Assembly (NCBI GenBank): GCA_012064415.1
Contig: SSNU01000223.1
Span: 310,001 to 374,000, forward strand
Direction: 5' to 3'
DNA length: 64,000 nt
Origin: Gyrodactylus bullatarudis
Lineage: Eukaryota > Platyhelminthes > Monogenea > Gyrodactylidea > Gyrodactylidae
Part shown: positions 53,820 to 64,000 of the stretch, in pieces
How the letters are laid out: each line of letters opens with the position of its first letter
Numbering within the stretch: the stretch's first letter is position 1
Notes under the pieces: generated by a model
Told to the model about the DNA's origin: nothing
The model's input: the letters and a program-made list of their open reading frames with translations, nothing else
The model's database searches: none
Program-made: the position numbers and the translations under genes

Positions 53820-56800
53820 TGATTTAGCAGAAGAATGAGAGAAGACAACCGTCACTGATATATATATATTAATAATCCTTATAATTATATTCATTCAATC
53901 AACTATATCACTATATTCATTCATTGTTTATACTACTTAATCATCCCTTCCGAAAGTTATCAAGTAAGATTATATTAAGCGGTCTCTTGGCTTCCTCACC
54001 CTTCCTGGCCTGGGAACTTCAAGATTTGTCCCCTCATCAACAATTGGTAAGACATCTGCATCATGTATTAATCTTCCATTCGCTTCTCTCCAAGTGTGCT
54101 GGGAATTTCTCATCACCTCTGTAGGACCCACCCAGCCCTTGCCTTCTACAAATATCAAAGCCTTTTTGTTTTCAGTCTCTTGTAATTTTAAATCCATCTC
54201 TGAATTAGGTCTGAAGGCAAAAAACGCATCATTTGGGGTGAGACCTTTTGAATTAAGTGTTGAGTTTCTATGTGCCACAAATTCATTAATTGCCTTTTTC
54301 TTGGTCATTATGGCTGTTTTGGCTAAGAACATTCGTAAATCCCGTATAAGTGATTCTACAATCCCATTGGATTGATGGTGACCTAGTGGGGTTTGACATA
54401 GAGTAATATTCTTAGCCTCAGCATATTCCTTAATTTGTAGTGCCACAAAATTTGTTCCATTGTCAGATACCAGAATCCAACCAACTGGAAAATCTCATGA
54501 AGAGCTTCCGATAGAGATGGCAAGACTTTCATTTGCACCCATTTAGAAAAAGCACCAATCAAAACTAATATCGACTTTCCATCTACATGTGTTACATCTA
54601 CATGTACTCTATTCATACATATATCAGTTTCTTGCCAGGTTCCTAGGTTAGTATTCAACCTTCTCCTGCGATTCCTTTGACAAGTCAGACAAGTATTTAC
54701 CCAACGATTAACATCATAGTACAATCCAGGCCACCAGCAGTATTTTTTCGCAATATTGTACATTGCATCACGTGCTGGATGATTGGTATGAAGTCCTTCT
54801 AACACTAAACTCCTGATTGGTTTAGTTACTACTACTATATCACCAATGTACACTACATCTTCCATAACATATTACTCTATGTCAAACCCATTATGTCAAA
54901 ACCATCAATCCAATGGGATTGTAGAATCACTTATACTTATAACAAATCCTCCTTGAATTGGGAGAACTCCCTTAGGGGTTTGATGTTGCCTCCCCACTTC
55001 CTTGCTATTTTATTTCTCAACAAGCGATACACTACATCATCAGTTCCTTTGATGGCTTCCAGCAGTGTTTCATGAGAGCCATTAAGGTATGTGACATTTA
55101 CTTGTGGAATAACAAGAAACTCATAAACAACTTCCAATTTATCTTCTTTTATACCAACTCTCGATAAGGCATCTGGGAGGGACATCTGCTCACCCTTTCT
55201 GTACTTGATATCATAGTTGAATAGTGATAGTCATTGTCTCCAACCATCGTCTGTTTTCTGTATGATCCGAGAAAATATATTGCAAAGGGTTATGATCAAA
55301 TTTCTTTCCAATCAGGTACCTGTAAAATTTGCGTACACCATATATCACTGCCAAGGCCTTACGTTCCAAGTTTGAGTATTTCCCTTCAGCTGGTTTGAGT
55401 AATCTGCTTGAATAATGGATTACCTGTTTCATTTCCTCATCATGAGAAATAACAGCACCCAGTCCGTCAGAGGATGCATCCGTACTAAGGTATACAAGTT
55501 TATCAGGATCATATATCGTGACACATATATCTTTCGATAATAAACCAAAGACTTTGCACAGCAGAGGTGAAAACTCTTACACATCATGCCATAATATTGC
55601 AGCATACCTAGTTGACTCTGCAATTGACTCCTATTTGTTGGTGTGCCAAGAGCTTTGATTTTCGCAATCTTATCTGGGTCAGGTAAAACTTCCCCATTGC
55701 CAATAACAAATCCCATGAATTGAATATTCTCACTGCATTTTTGTAATTTCTGAAGATTAACCTTGAACCCATGAGTCCTGAGACGATCAGAAACCATATC
55801 ATAGATTTCATCATATTCAGCTACTGATTTGCCACCAAATATGATATCATCTTGGAACACAGCCATTCTGGGTATTCCTGCCAAAACTCTGTTCATGGCC
55901 TCCTGAAATATTCTAGGAGCTGCTGAAAGTCCAAATTGTAACTTGGTAAATTGAAAATAACCCAAATGAGTCGAGATTCATGTCAGGTACCTTGATTCCT
56001 TGTCACGTTCTATTTGATGATAAGCATCCGAGAGATCAATAACAGAGTAGTACTTGCACCCAGCAACCTTGGAAAGTAGATCTTCAATACGGGGCGTCGG
56101 ATACGAGCCCGGATCAATAAACAAATTAGCAGTCTTATGATATCCACTTGTCAGGCGAATATCACCATTCTTCTTATGTGCAATTGAGAGAGGAGCTGCC
56201 ATAATGGGATTCTCAACAGGTTCCATGATACTTGCTTCCAACCATTTCTTCAACGTCAGTTCAACCTTAGGCATCAGAGAAACAGGTACATTCCTGTGAT
56301 GAAAGATTAGGTTCCGCTTATCAACCTGTCGTGTCAAAATGAGACCTGCAACAAAGGTTTTTCCAACTGTGAATACATGATTTGCCTGCATTAACGGTAA
56401 TGAGATACCCAGGGTTTCACATGTTGCACGATTTAAGATAAACTTCTCCATCTCAGTGACAAGAAATGAGCATAAACATCTTGAGTTGCCATACTTTATG
56501 TTAAGATTTTTCACTATACCATGAACCGCAACTTTGATACCACTAACTCCAGATATATAAATTGGAGAGGCGAGAGTTTCATAACACAAACAGTGAGCTT
56601 CAGCAAACCATCTTGGAATTAGATTAACAGAATTCCCACTATCAACAAGGAACTGGTTTCTAACCCTTTTGAAAGCCTCAATCTCAATTTCAACATATTT
56701 TAAAGGACAAACACATGAGTACGGAGAATTGTTCTTTATTGAAATTTCAGAAAGATTGGTCTCAAGATTAGTCTGCTCGACTTCATTAACCATTGGTTTA

Positions 56801-57598
56801 TTACACTCCCTAGCATAATGACCTTCTTTATTACAATTTCTGCACGTGATATACTTCTTAATACATTCTGGATGATACTCCTTATTTTTAAACGTTAGAC
56901 AGAAGGGGTTCTTTCTTGAATACCTTGTAGTGGACAGGGTATTGACTTCCACACGTTTGGTGGTTTGTAAGAAATCGTTATTAATTTTCTTCTCCAAAGC
57001 CTCCATGACGTCATCCAATAATACATCTTCATTCATTTCAGTTATTCTAGACAAAATCTTATGGTCATCCAAACCCCTCATTATCTGCGTAATGATTTCT
57101 TTGTCAGAAAACTTTGCAATCGTAGCAGCCTCTCTCAAAGTTGCAATGTATTTCCGAAATGGATTTCCATTTTGCTTCAAATCATAAAAGGCAGCTCTAG
57201 CCGACCAAATAAATGGTGCCGGACAAATATGTTGTCTTATTGCATTAACAAAATCTGGCCACAAAACATTATCCAGATCATCTTCACCAGGGTATATTGC
57301 CCTGACTTTCTGTGCAGAAGAAACTTCTAAAGCTGCACAGAATTTATCAATCTTCGTTTCATCTTTGATAATTTTGGTCGCTTTGAAATAACGTGCGACC
57401 GTCCAGATGAAATGATCGTAATCTCTAAGTGAATCTGGAATATTTAAAGTCTTTTCTATTGCCCATGTCGCCATGATTTAGCAGAAGACTGAGAGAAGAC
57501 AACCGTCACTGAACAATATATATATATTAATAATCCTTATAATTATATTCATTCAAACAACATCACTATATTCATTCATTGTTTATACTACTTAATCA
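53820..57598 (-). mobile_element. Ty3/gypsy element 2, with LTRs
   Basis: Minus-strand element. The 5' LTR is 57474-57598 (125 bp) and the 3' LTR is 53820-53943 (124 bp); they read TGATTAAGTAG...CTAAATCA and differ at several sites. The polypurine tract CGGAAGGGA adjoins the 3' LTR. The flanks ATAAT and CTAAT share 4 of 5 bases. It is the most complete gypsy copy in the window. Confidence 0.9.
53970..57474 (-). pseudogene. Gypsy-2 gag-pol polyprotein, frameshifted
   Basis: The first frame, 57474-55978 (498 codons), fuses gag, nucleocapsid, protease and the RT start without a frameshift: MATWAIEKTLNIPDSLRD, zinc knuckle CRNCNKEGHYARECNKP at about residues 210-226, protease FLVDSGNSVNLIP, then FHHRNVPVSLMPKVELTLKK and YYSVIDLSDAYHQIERD. 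It continues with RT palm FQDDIIFGGKSV (55965-55429), RNase H (55432-55211: SSRLLKPAEGKYSNLERKAL), a linker (55185-54937) and integrase zinc region and core (54865-54383: HTNHPARDAMYNIAKKYCWW, VHVDVTHVDG; 54446-53970: GHHQSNGIVESLIRDL). At least five frame breaks and a local duplication near 54880 show it is inactive. Its closest relative here is gypsy-1. Confidence 0.88.
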
Positions 57599-57700
57599 CT
57601 AATTATTATGATAATAATTTTTCCGATATTCACGTCTTTTTGACAATAGTTGAAAAGCTTTTTTTAACTAATATATAAAACTTATTTTAATATTTTTCAG

Positions 57701-57795
57701 CATGTGGAGATAAAAAAAGTCAGCTATTAGTGAATACTTTATCCTTTTTCCTTGAAACAAGAAAAGGCAAACGGAACGCTCAAAATGATGATTAA
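57701..57795 (+). CDS. Possible last exon of the modular gene
   Basis: After a strong acceptor (TATTTTTCAG, 57691-57700) a phase-1 frame reads CGDKKSQLLVNTLSFFLETR, then KGKRNAQNDD and a stop at 57793-57795. The phase agrees with the phase-1 donors of all A and B exons, and no other terminal exon candidate was seen after 49670. The short basic tail has no recognisable function. It could instead belong to an unrelated gene. Confidence 0.35.
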
Positions 57796-58471
57796 TATTA
57801 AATTATTAGTATGTTTAGTATATATTCTATGTCCTATTATTATTGCCTTCATTAAATGATGATGTATGCTTCTCGATTCAAAATTAAAACTGAACACTAT
57901 AGATATAACTCTAAATAATGCATAGATATTAAAAATATCATCTAACCTTTGTTATTTCGAGTAAATAATGACCAATATAGAAAAAATAAAAAGTGAACCA
58001 CATATTTTTTCGTTTTCATTTTCAATAAAAAATAGTGTGTTTAACTTTATAGGGAAATATACGATAATAGAAAAATTCGTTCAGTTATCATTTGATAGAT
58101 AATTTTCTTGTACATCTAACAGTGTTAATTTGAAAATAATATTGTTGAAAATAAATCGAGAATTTAGAATATTAGAAGTGCCTCACATATTAATTTGACC
58201 ACCATATATTTAAAGTCCCACTAGGTTATTTCTATTACATATCATTTTCTCATTTATAACGTTTATCATTCAAATATACGCTTGTTGTTCTCTAGACCTT
58301 CCAAATGCGTTTAGAACCTAACTCAAATATTCTTGATGAAGTTCGTAAATATTATCGTTCAAATGAAAAAATTTATCTGGGAATATTAGGGTAAAAATAG
58401 TACAGTAATTATATATAGTGAATTTTCTAATTACTGTATATGTTCTGTGTAAAGAAGAAACTAAAAAACAG
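57796..58471. other. No gene seen
   Basis: AT-rich, possibly the 3' UTR of the preceding exon and intergenic DNA. AATAAA occurs at about 58022. Confidence 0.4.
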
Positions 58472-59679
58472 TGTATATATTGGGAGAAATTTAGGAAGAA
58501 ATGAAATTTATGAAGACTTCCTAAATTTCTCGATAAGAAATATTTCTACCCCTCTGCCCCATACATCACAATACATCGAAATGTACACACAACCCTTACC
58601 CCCCCCCCCATTATTATTATTATTTATCCCATATAAATTATGAGTCATAATATCTTGATTTTTAGACAATCAAAAAACCTATAAGTTAAAAGATATCTTG
58701 TTAATTCTTTTTGATATCATACTCTAAATTTTCTGATCTTCAGCATGATGTGAAAATAATTAATTAATTACTCTATTATAGTTGAGTCTCTAAAGGTTCA
58801 ATGGAAACATTTATGTCTAGAGTTTTTCAAAACTTCAGGGTCTAAGTATCACACGTACCCCTTATATTTTTTCAAGTGTTTATCATTGAGTTGAAAAAAT
58901 GTGGCAAGTTAGTTTATCTACCATTTGTGAAACTAGAAATGGAATCTATAAAATTAACACAAAATGTGGTGTTTTGAATGGCTGGTACACAGGTTCACAA
59001 ATCAAGAAGCTAAAAACTAGTTCGAGTTATGCAGAGAGAAGTTCAGAGACGACTAGGGTCAGATCGGCAGCCATAGCGTTATCAAGATCTGGTTGCCAAG
59101 GGCTTACAAGTTGTTACTGTCGAACTGGGTGCACTTCGAAAAAATGCAATTGCATCAAAATAAATCTTCTTTGTAAGTCAAAATGTTATAACAGTTTAGG
59201 TTGCTGTAATAAAAATTAGTTGAATATTGATTTATGCTCATATAATTTTACATTTTTTCGACTCAATGATAAACACTTGAAAAAATATAAGGGGTACGTG
59301 TGATACTTAGACCCTGAAGTTTTGAAAAACTCTAGACATAAATGTTTCCATTGAACCTTTAGAGACTCAACTATAATAGAGTAATTAATTAATTATTTTC
59401 ACATCATGCTGAAGATCAGAAAATTTAGAGTATGATATCAAAAAGAATTAACAAGATATCTTTTAACTTATAGGTTTTTTGATTGTCTAAAAATCAAGAT
59501 ATTATGACTCATAATTTATATGGGATAAATAATAATAATAATGGGGGGGGGGTAAGGGTTGTGTGTACATTTCGATGTATTGTGATGTATGGGGCAGAGG
59601 GGTAGAAATATTTCTTATCGAGAAATTTAGGAAGTCTTCATAAATTTCATTTCTTCCTAAATTTCTCCCAATATATACA
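58472..59679 (+). mobile_element. Long-TIR element carrying a KRBA2-like C-terminus
   Basis: The arms 58472-58900 and 59250-59679, about 429 bp each, are nearly identical inverted copies starting TGTATATATTGGGAG. Each contains a C (or G) run of 10-11 and the motif CCCCTCTGCCCCAT. The roughly 350-bp centre holds one open frame. No clear target duplication. Proposed to be an internally deleted derivative of a KRBA2-like integrase DNA transposon. Confidence 0.8.
58899..59219 (+). CDS. C-terminal cysteine-rich part of a KRBA2-like transposon protein
   Basis: 106 residues lying exactly between the two TIRs. RNGIYKINTKCGVLNGWYTG, then SQIKKL corresponds to the 'YKLGTKHGILKGLYSRNQ' type segment of KRBA2-like proteins. 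The end, SCYCRTGCTSKKCNCIKIN, then LLCKSKCYNSLGCCNK, matches their cysteine-rich tail (pattern C-x-C-x3-C-x4-C-x-C-x6-C-x3-C-x5-CC). The integrase core is absent, as is an obvious natural start; ATG 58899 sits at the TIR edge. The frame is uninterrupted, so it may have been lost only by deletion. It may come from the same element family as 37971-38369. Confidence 0.65.
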   Translation: MWQVSLSTICETRNGIYKINTKCGVLNGWYTGSQIKKLKTSSSYAERSSETTRVRSAAIALSRSGCQGLTSCYCRTGCTSKKCNCIKINLLCKSKCYNSLGCCNKN

Positions 59680-59739
59680 AGTGTTCTTTTGCATGAACAA
59701 TGTAGAAACCTAGTGTCTATGTTTCCGTGAATTTTGAAA

Positions 59740-60135
59740 CTAGGGGCGTCTTTTCAAGTTGAAGAACTCGATTGTGTCTTTTTTCAGCTCGCTCATGGAC
59801 TTCACCAGTGAACTGAATGGAGCTTTTCCTGGCTCTTCAATCACTTGTTTCAATAGCTGATATTCTCTGTTATGGAGTTTACTAAGCAAGATTCTTGTCA
59901 ACTGAGTGTCCGTAACATGGGCTAGATCTTCTATGAATAAATGTTTGAAACTATGGTACCAATCATCAAAAGAAGTATGGGCAAACTCAAAGTCAAATTG
60001 ATGGATTTGGTTCACAATCTCTTTTGGATATCTGGGTGGGTTCTGGGTAACGACTTGGCTCATGGTGGGAGGAATGGGCGTGAGCTTCTTGGTTGTACTC
60101 TTCAATTCATCAATTTGAAATTCTAAGGCTACCAA
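59740..60135 (-). pseudogene. Retrotransposon gag fragment
   Basis: 131 residues on minus: MVALEFQIDELKSTTKKL, then FDFEFAHTSFDDWYHSFKHL, then LTRILLSKLHNREYQLLKQV. The F-x-x-W-y-x-x-f and L-L-x-K-L pattern is that of gypsy-type capsids ('FDVWYNRYEDLF', 'LLLRKL'). No LTR, zinc knuckle or pol follows. Ends EFFNLKRRP. The family differs from gypsy-1 to -4. Confidence 0.55.
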
Positions 60136-60480
60136 GCGTATTTAATCCATGTCCCAATTTGTTGTGTTCTTACTGGGGCCTGACTCAGGAGATGTTTTAG
60201 GAGGGATGGTTAGGATGCAATTGAAATGTTCTCATGTATTTAGTTGAACAAAATAAATATAAGAATAGTACAAAGTAAATGTTTTCTTATAATGGGTAGC
60301 TTATTCAATATGGTAAAAACTATTTACTAAATAGTATAGCTCCTCAACAATAAACTCTTGATATCAAATGTCGTCGAAACGCAAAATTAGAGAGAGAAGC
60401 GTAAAACTTATGTAGCATTTTGGAATTCGAGAAATGTAAAATTGACTTGATAAAATCTTATTTTGATGAAATCTTATTGT

Positions 60481-60796
60481 TCAAGATATAAAAACCAGGA
60501 AAATGAGTAGAACTAAAATAGGAAAAAATTCCATTAGTAGAACTGTTTCAGTTCGTTCTTTTTCATCTTTATTATCATTTTCGGTTTCACCTGGAAATGT
60601 AGTTTAAATTATATTTCTTGGAACTAAATAATGAAGATTTACTGGCACATTTTAACTTCATTTCTTTCTCCAATTGAGCTTTGTATGAAGACATTTCAAG
60701 GGTTGAATGTTCCATTGTGTTTTTCATGTACTCAAAAAACTTCAAGTCTCCAGACCGTTTCGTCGAATTAATTTCGAAAAATTGATCGCTACCTCC
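60481..60796 (-). CDS. 3' exons of a tail-anchored membrane protein
   Basis: Two exons: 60796-60643 (154 nt, phase 0 to 1) and 60590-60481 (110 nt, to TGA), joined by a 52-nt intron with GT-AG ends. The protein reads DQFFEINSTKRSGDLKFFEY, MKNTMEHSTLEMSSYKAQLE, a charged stretch NDNKDEKERTET, and a C-terminal hydrophobic segment LLMEFFPILVLLIFLVFIS ending the protein. That makes it a likely tail-anchored protein of internal membranes. The helical, charged part may form a coiled coil. No 5' exon was found in the 210 bp before the POMP-like exon, so the gene start is unknown; the acceptor at 60797-60798 has a weak pyrimidine tract. Family not recognised. Confidence 0.5.
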
Positions 60797-61006
60797 CTAC
60801 CCCTGAATCATAATATTTATTTTTTATTGTTAACTAATGAGTAGGTATTCGAATAAAATGCTTTTACTAAAATATATCAATTTCAGCAATATTTCAGTAC
60901 CCTATGAGTATTTTTCATGTCATGTAGTCTCGTCAGTGTACCAAATTTCAAGGGAATATCAAAAAATTAAATCAATTTTTTCCATCATATAAAGAAGATT
61001 TTGTTG

Positions 61007-61315
61007 CTACTGATAGAGAATTTTAAAACTAAGTTTCAGATGGTTACTATGATATTCAAGACCATGAAGTGAATTTAGACTTTGAGCTGGCAGAAATCGA
61101 TATTGAGTTTTTTGAAGAATTTTTTTATATAAATCTTGTTTCATCTCAATTCTATCCCCCATACTTTTGTAAACATTTAAGACATTTCTACAGGTCTTCT
61201 GATTGGTTTCAAGATTAATTTTGAATGGTTTTAGATCTGGACCAAAAGAATTACTAGGGGTCTTAGATAAAATTGAAGGGATATAATTTCCTGAATAGAT
61301 TTGCAATAAGTGTAT
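61007..61315 (-). CDS. POMP: Probable POMP/UMP1 proteasome maturation factor, last exon
   Basis: Exon after the acceptor TTGATCACAG (61316 on), ending at a stop at 61007-61009. The pattern NQKTCRNVLNVY, then RIEMKQDLYKKILQ, then RFLPAQSLNSLHGLEYH corresponds to the conserved POMP core (asparagine-glutamine stretch, RN-I/V, M-E/K run, and the 'LPFLSSSNLSLDVL' signature) and ends at about the same place. POMP/UMP1 is the chaperone that promotes 20S proteasome beta-ring assembly and is then degraded. The first 25-40 residues must lie on an upstream exon that I did not find. Similarity is clear in order but modest in identity, so an alternative small protein is possible. Confidence 0.55.
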   Translation of the reverse strand: MHLLQIYSGNYIPSILSKTPSNSFGPDLKPFKINLETNQKTCRNVLNVYKSMGDRIEMKQDLYKKILQKTQYRFLPAQSLNSLHGLEYHSNHLKLSFKILYQ

Positions 61316-61722
61316 CTGTGATCAATAAAAAAACAGATGAGGTATATTAAAAACTTTAAAAAGTCTAATTTTGGACGTGGTATGAAGATTAGAATGGGAT
61401 TTTTCTAGAGAATCCAAAAAAGTTTTAAAAATCTCACTAAAGAAAAATTTGAATTTAGCAATAGAAATTACGAAAATTTCTAAAATTATGAAAATTAAAG
61501 ATTAATCCAATCATTATTTTCCAGATATTAATAATAAATTCATATTAGAGTCATGTGTCTCTTTAATTCTAATCCTATAGAACAAATTCACAGTTAATTG
61601 GATAGATTACGCCTTGACATTTTCCCCTACCTATTCCTCAATTCCAGTCACTTATAACATTCGAGTACTATTTCAGACGAAGAGATAGAAGCAATATACA
61701 TGTCTTTATTTTCTAAATACAG

Positions 61723-61988
61723 TCAAGCCATCGATTGAACGGGAGGATTTTATCCCTTTCACACCAATCAGAACACTAGAAACTTGTAAATCATTTTCAT
61801 TATCTCAAACTTGGTTATATAATTTTAACAAGATTGAGCTGTCTCATATATGTACGAAAAAATGTAATTTTGGTAATTGGGGAATTAAAATAACAGTTGG
61901 TAGGATAACTAGAGTTCCAGTCAAGCCCTTTTTCACACCTAAAAAACAGGAAATATTTGTTCAACCAAAAAAGTATAAAATAAAATAA
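61723..61988 (+). CDS. Unassigned terminal coding exon
   Basis: After an acceptor TTCTAAATACAG an 88-codon phase-1 frame stays open to TAA 61986-61988: KPSIEREDFIPFTPIRTLET, then FSLSQTWLYNFNKIELSHIC, then GRITRVPVKPFFTPKKQEIF, ending QPKKYKIK. The composition (basic, few low-complexity runs) looks coding. The reading frame is also open back to 61688. An alternative 3' frame from 61678 (DEEIEAIYMSLFSKYSQAID-stop) competes. No family recognised and upstream exons are not identified. The antisense frame 62078-61815 is probably its shadow. Confidence 0.35.
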
Positions 61989-62119
61989 CCCTGAACTGAA
62001 TGAAAAATTAGTTATTAATGAACTTAGTACGTTCTTCCAAGATTTGATAATTCTTGTTATGAGTCTAATTTTTTTCATTTATTATTCGATGAAGCTATGA
62101 ACGTTATGCTTTTATTAAA

Positions 62120-62390
62120 TTGTCTAACAAGCGTGAATCAAGATGGGAAATCTTGGAGCTCCTTAATCAAGGTATCATGCTAAAAGAAATCTGAACTAGA
62201 CAACAGGAGATCCTATTCCTTGAGTCCATGTTGAGTGATAAAACTCACTCTACTCAAAAGGCAATTAAAATTGTTAATAAGAGATTTACCGAGAGTGATA
62301 AAAGTTTTTTGGCAAGCAGTGAATTAGAGATGCCAAAAAGTATAGTTCAAGTAATAATCCAATTGTGATTGAAAAATACTTGAAGAATCA
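62120..62390 (+). pseudogene. Possible transposase HTH remnant
   Basis: Reads SRWEILELLNQGIMLKEI, then a stop, then THSTQKAIKIVNKRFTESDK. The 'I-x-x-L-x-x-Q-G-x-x-x-x-E-I' start is like the first helix-turn-helix of Tc1/IS630-type transposases. It could be the N-terminal end of the same dead element as 63734-63946. Confidence 0.3.
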
Positions 62391-63733
62391 ATACTGATAA
62401 CTATTTATATTTTTGCATAGATAAGATTTAGATCATTACAGATTTTTGCAAAATATTTTAATTATTATTGTACACACATGAAAATATATTTCTTCTTTTT
62501 TTCTTTTTTTTTAACTTATTATTATTATTTTTGTACAGGATAACTATTTTTATATGAAAATGATGAATGTAAAGCAGAACTTATGAATTGTTCAATAAAT
62601 TTCATTTCTCTTATGCTGGTAATGATCTTAATATTATAATATATATTTTTGAATTTAAAATCCTGTAAAAATCCCCACGATTAAATTATCTGACATACTA
62701 AAACTTGAGTATGTTTCTGGGAGCAAATTAATCACTTTTTTGATATCACTGACTTTTTTTCTATAAGGCTCTGAGTTTATGTCTTAATATTCTTGCAACT
62801 CTCTGGACCTTCATAGACCTGTAGGTTTTTCCTGTGTTACATCATGCTTCAAATTCAATAACAGATCGGGCTATTATTTTAAAATGAAAAACCTTAATGA
62901 ACTCAATTTTTATCTGCACACATCTTGAAATATGGATTTTATACATTTTGTTTAGTCAAAAAATTATATTTAACATTCGAGTCACGAAATGTCAATTTAG
63001 GATCAACCTTTACGCTATTTATAAGTGAATTAGAGCATAATTGTAGAAAGTATGTTGATTCTGACCTTAAATGATTAGTTAAAATTTAAGAAAAGAACGA
63101 TGAAAACAATAAAAAAATCTTATATCATCAGTATGTTTTAAAATCTAAGCAGTTCTGTAACATTTTTCTTAGAAAATACAATATAGAAGAGGAACTCTAG
63201 ATCCTTGTGGAGCACTTGAGGTGATTGGTTTAGGCATTGAGTCTTACTCGAAGCGTTATAGTGGACTTCACACGAATTCTACAGTAGCAAAACATGGGTT
63301 ATGAATGTTTACTATTTGGTTGTGCTATAAATAAAAATATTTTCTTCTTCGAAACTGAATCGATTCAAAAAAAATTTGGTAACATTGGAAAGATCACTGA
63401 TTTTCACGAGATTGTCGAAACTATGTCATTATACTCTTACTAACCGAACGTTCTATTTTTTTGAGACAATAATTAGCGTGTTCATGCAAGATTCTGAAGA
63501 ATCCCATCTCTTTCTAATAATACGAGACCACACCTTAGAAAACAGTTTTTAATAATTTTAAAAAGGAGAACTTCCTTTGTTCTAGGTTTTTATCTTGCTC
63601 GAACCAGAACCAGAGTGGTCCATGTCTTTTACAAATCTAAACAATTCTCTGCTGATGGGATATGATAACTTCAATTTTATGAAATTTTAAATATCTCGAT
63701 ATGAAATGAATACTATAAAATTTGCATGTCTAA
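62391..63733. other. No gene seen
   Basis: AT-rich sequence without motifs, possibly the decayed interior of a transposon between the two transposase remnants. Confidence 0.4.
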
Positions 63734-63946
63734 TTGGTAGAAGTTGACAAAATGTTGGCAGATGTGACAGTTTTATGCCTGGCAACTTATTCGTTCTTGC
63801 TTAATCCAATCGAGCTTATTTGGAGTGTTTTTATGTCAGAAGTCAAGAAAAAGCTTTCTCAAGTGAGGCCAGAAATTATTAGATATAACAGAGATATAAC
63901 AATTTATGAACATCGATTGAGGCATCTTGAGGCCATTGCAACTTAG
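63734..63946 (+). pseudogene. DDE_3 transposase C-terminal fragment
   Basis: 70 residues. LCLATYSFLLNPIELIWSVF, then MSEVKKKLSQVRPE matches the third catalytic region of Tc1/IS630-like transposases (usual form 'LPPYSPDLNPIELIWS'). The PYSPDLN core is degraded (TYSFLLN) and the first two catalytic residues are missing. It resembles neither end of the Tc1 element at 42989. Confidence 0.6.
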
Positions 63947-64000
63947 TCCTTTGATGTCTGTACAGAAGAAAAAGTTCGAAATGCATGTTTACATGTCGAG

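Noticed and set aside
1..64000. CRISPR arrays, bacterial operons, ribosome binding sites
   Set aside because: The window is clearly animal nuclear DNA with spliced genes; repeats are transposons, not evenly spaced arrays.
1..64000. tRNA and rRNA genes
   Set aside because: I scanned by eye for a TTCGANTC-type T-loop in cloverleaf context and saw none; a tRNAscan-type search would be needed to be certain.

Overview
The window is animal nuclear DNA: AT-rich, with intron-containing genes that have animal orthologues (EDEM3, SLC12A9, a probable POMP) buried in transposable elements. The clearest organismal clue is intron size. Many introns are only 24-38 nt, with ordinary GT..AG ends, and in the two best genes the short ones sit at the 5' end and the long ones at the 3' end. 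Flatworms such as schistosomes are known for that pattern, so a platyhelminth is my first guess. Orthonectids, dicyemids or another lineage with tiny introns cannot be excluded. I cannot name the species.

1-13.9 kb is the only gene-dense part. It holds the last exon of an unknown plus-strand gene (1011-1307), an EDEM3-like ER mannosidase on minus (9104 to 3232) and, 125 bp away head to head, an SLC12A9-like transporter on plus (9230-13809). 14-16 kb holds a Mutator-like element with a 9-bp target duplication, a hammerhead ribozyme and a broken Ty3/gypsy remnant.

16.1-57.8 kb appears to be one long plus-strand gene. It is built from repeated pairs of exons ('A' and 'B'). Every complete exon is a multiple of 3 nt and phase 1-1, and the five-member A series includes four exons of exactly 222 nt. 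In three pairs A and B are separated by only 26-32 nt; the fourth pair has a broken B. I recognise no known domain. The long introns between pairs are filled with nested mobile elements: Penelope-like elements (PLEs), four Ty3/gypsy families, Tigger/pogo, Tc1/mariner, a KRBA2-like integrase element, MITEs and large fold-back repeats.

Five PLE-linked hammerhead ribozymes (four with an intact core) share one architecture: a pseudoknot strand, a GUA linker, stem I, the CUGAUGA core, a one-pair stem II with a 6-nt loop, GAA, and a near-palindromic stem III. The pseudoknot and stem I covary between copies. Three gypsy elements share an unusual layout in which the gag start codon uses the last A of the LTR, and the putative primer site is the first gag codons.

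58-64 kb holds a long-TIR element carrying the tail of a KRBA2-like protein, a gag fragment, the 3' exons of a tail-anchored membrane protein, a POMP-like exon, an unassigned plus-strand exon and transposase debris. All gene calls come from reading conserved motifs and splice signals by eye; no search was run.
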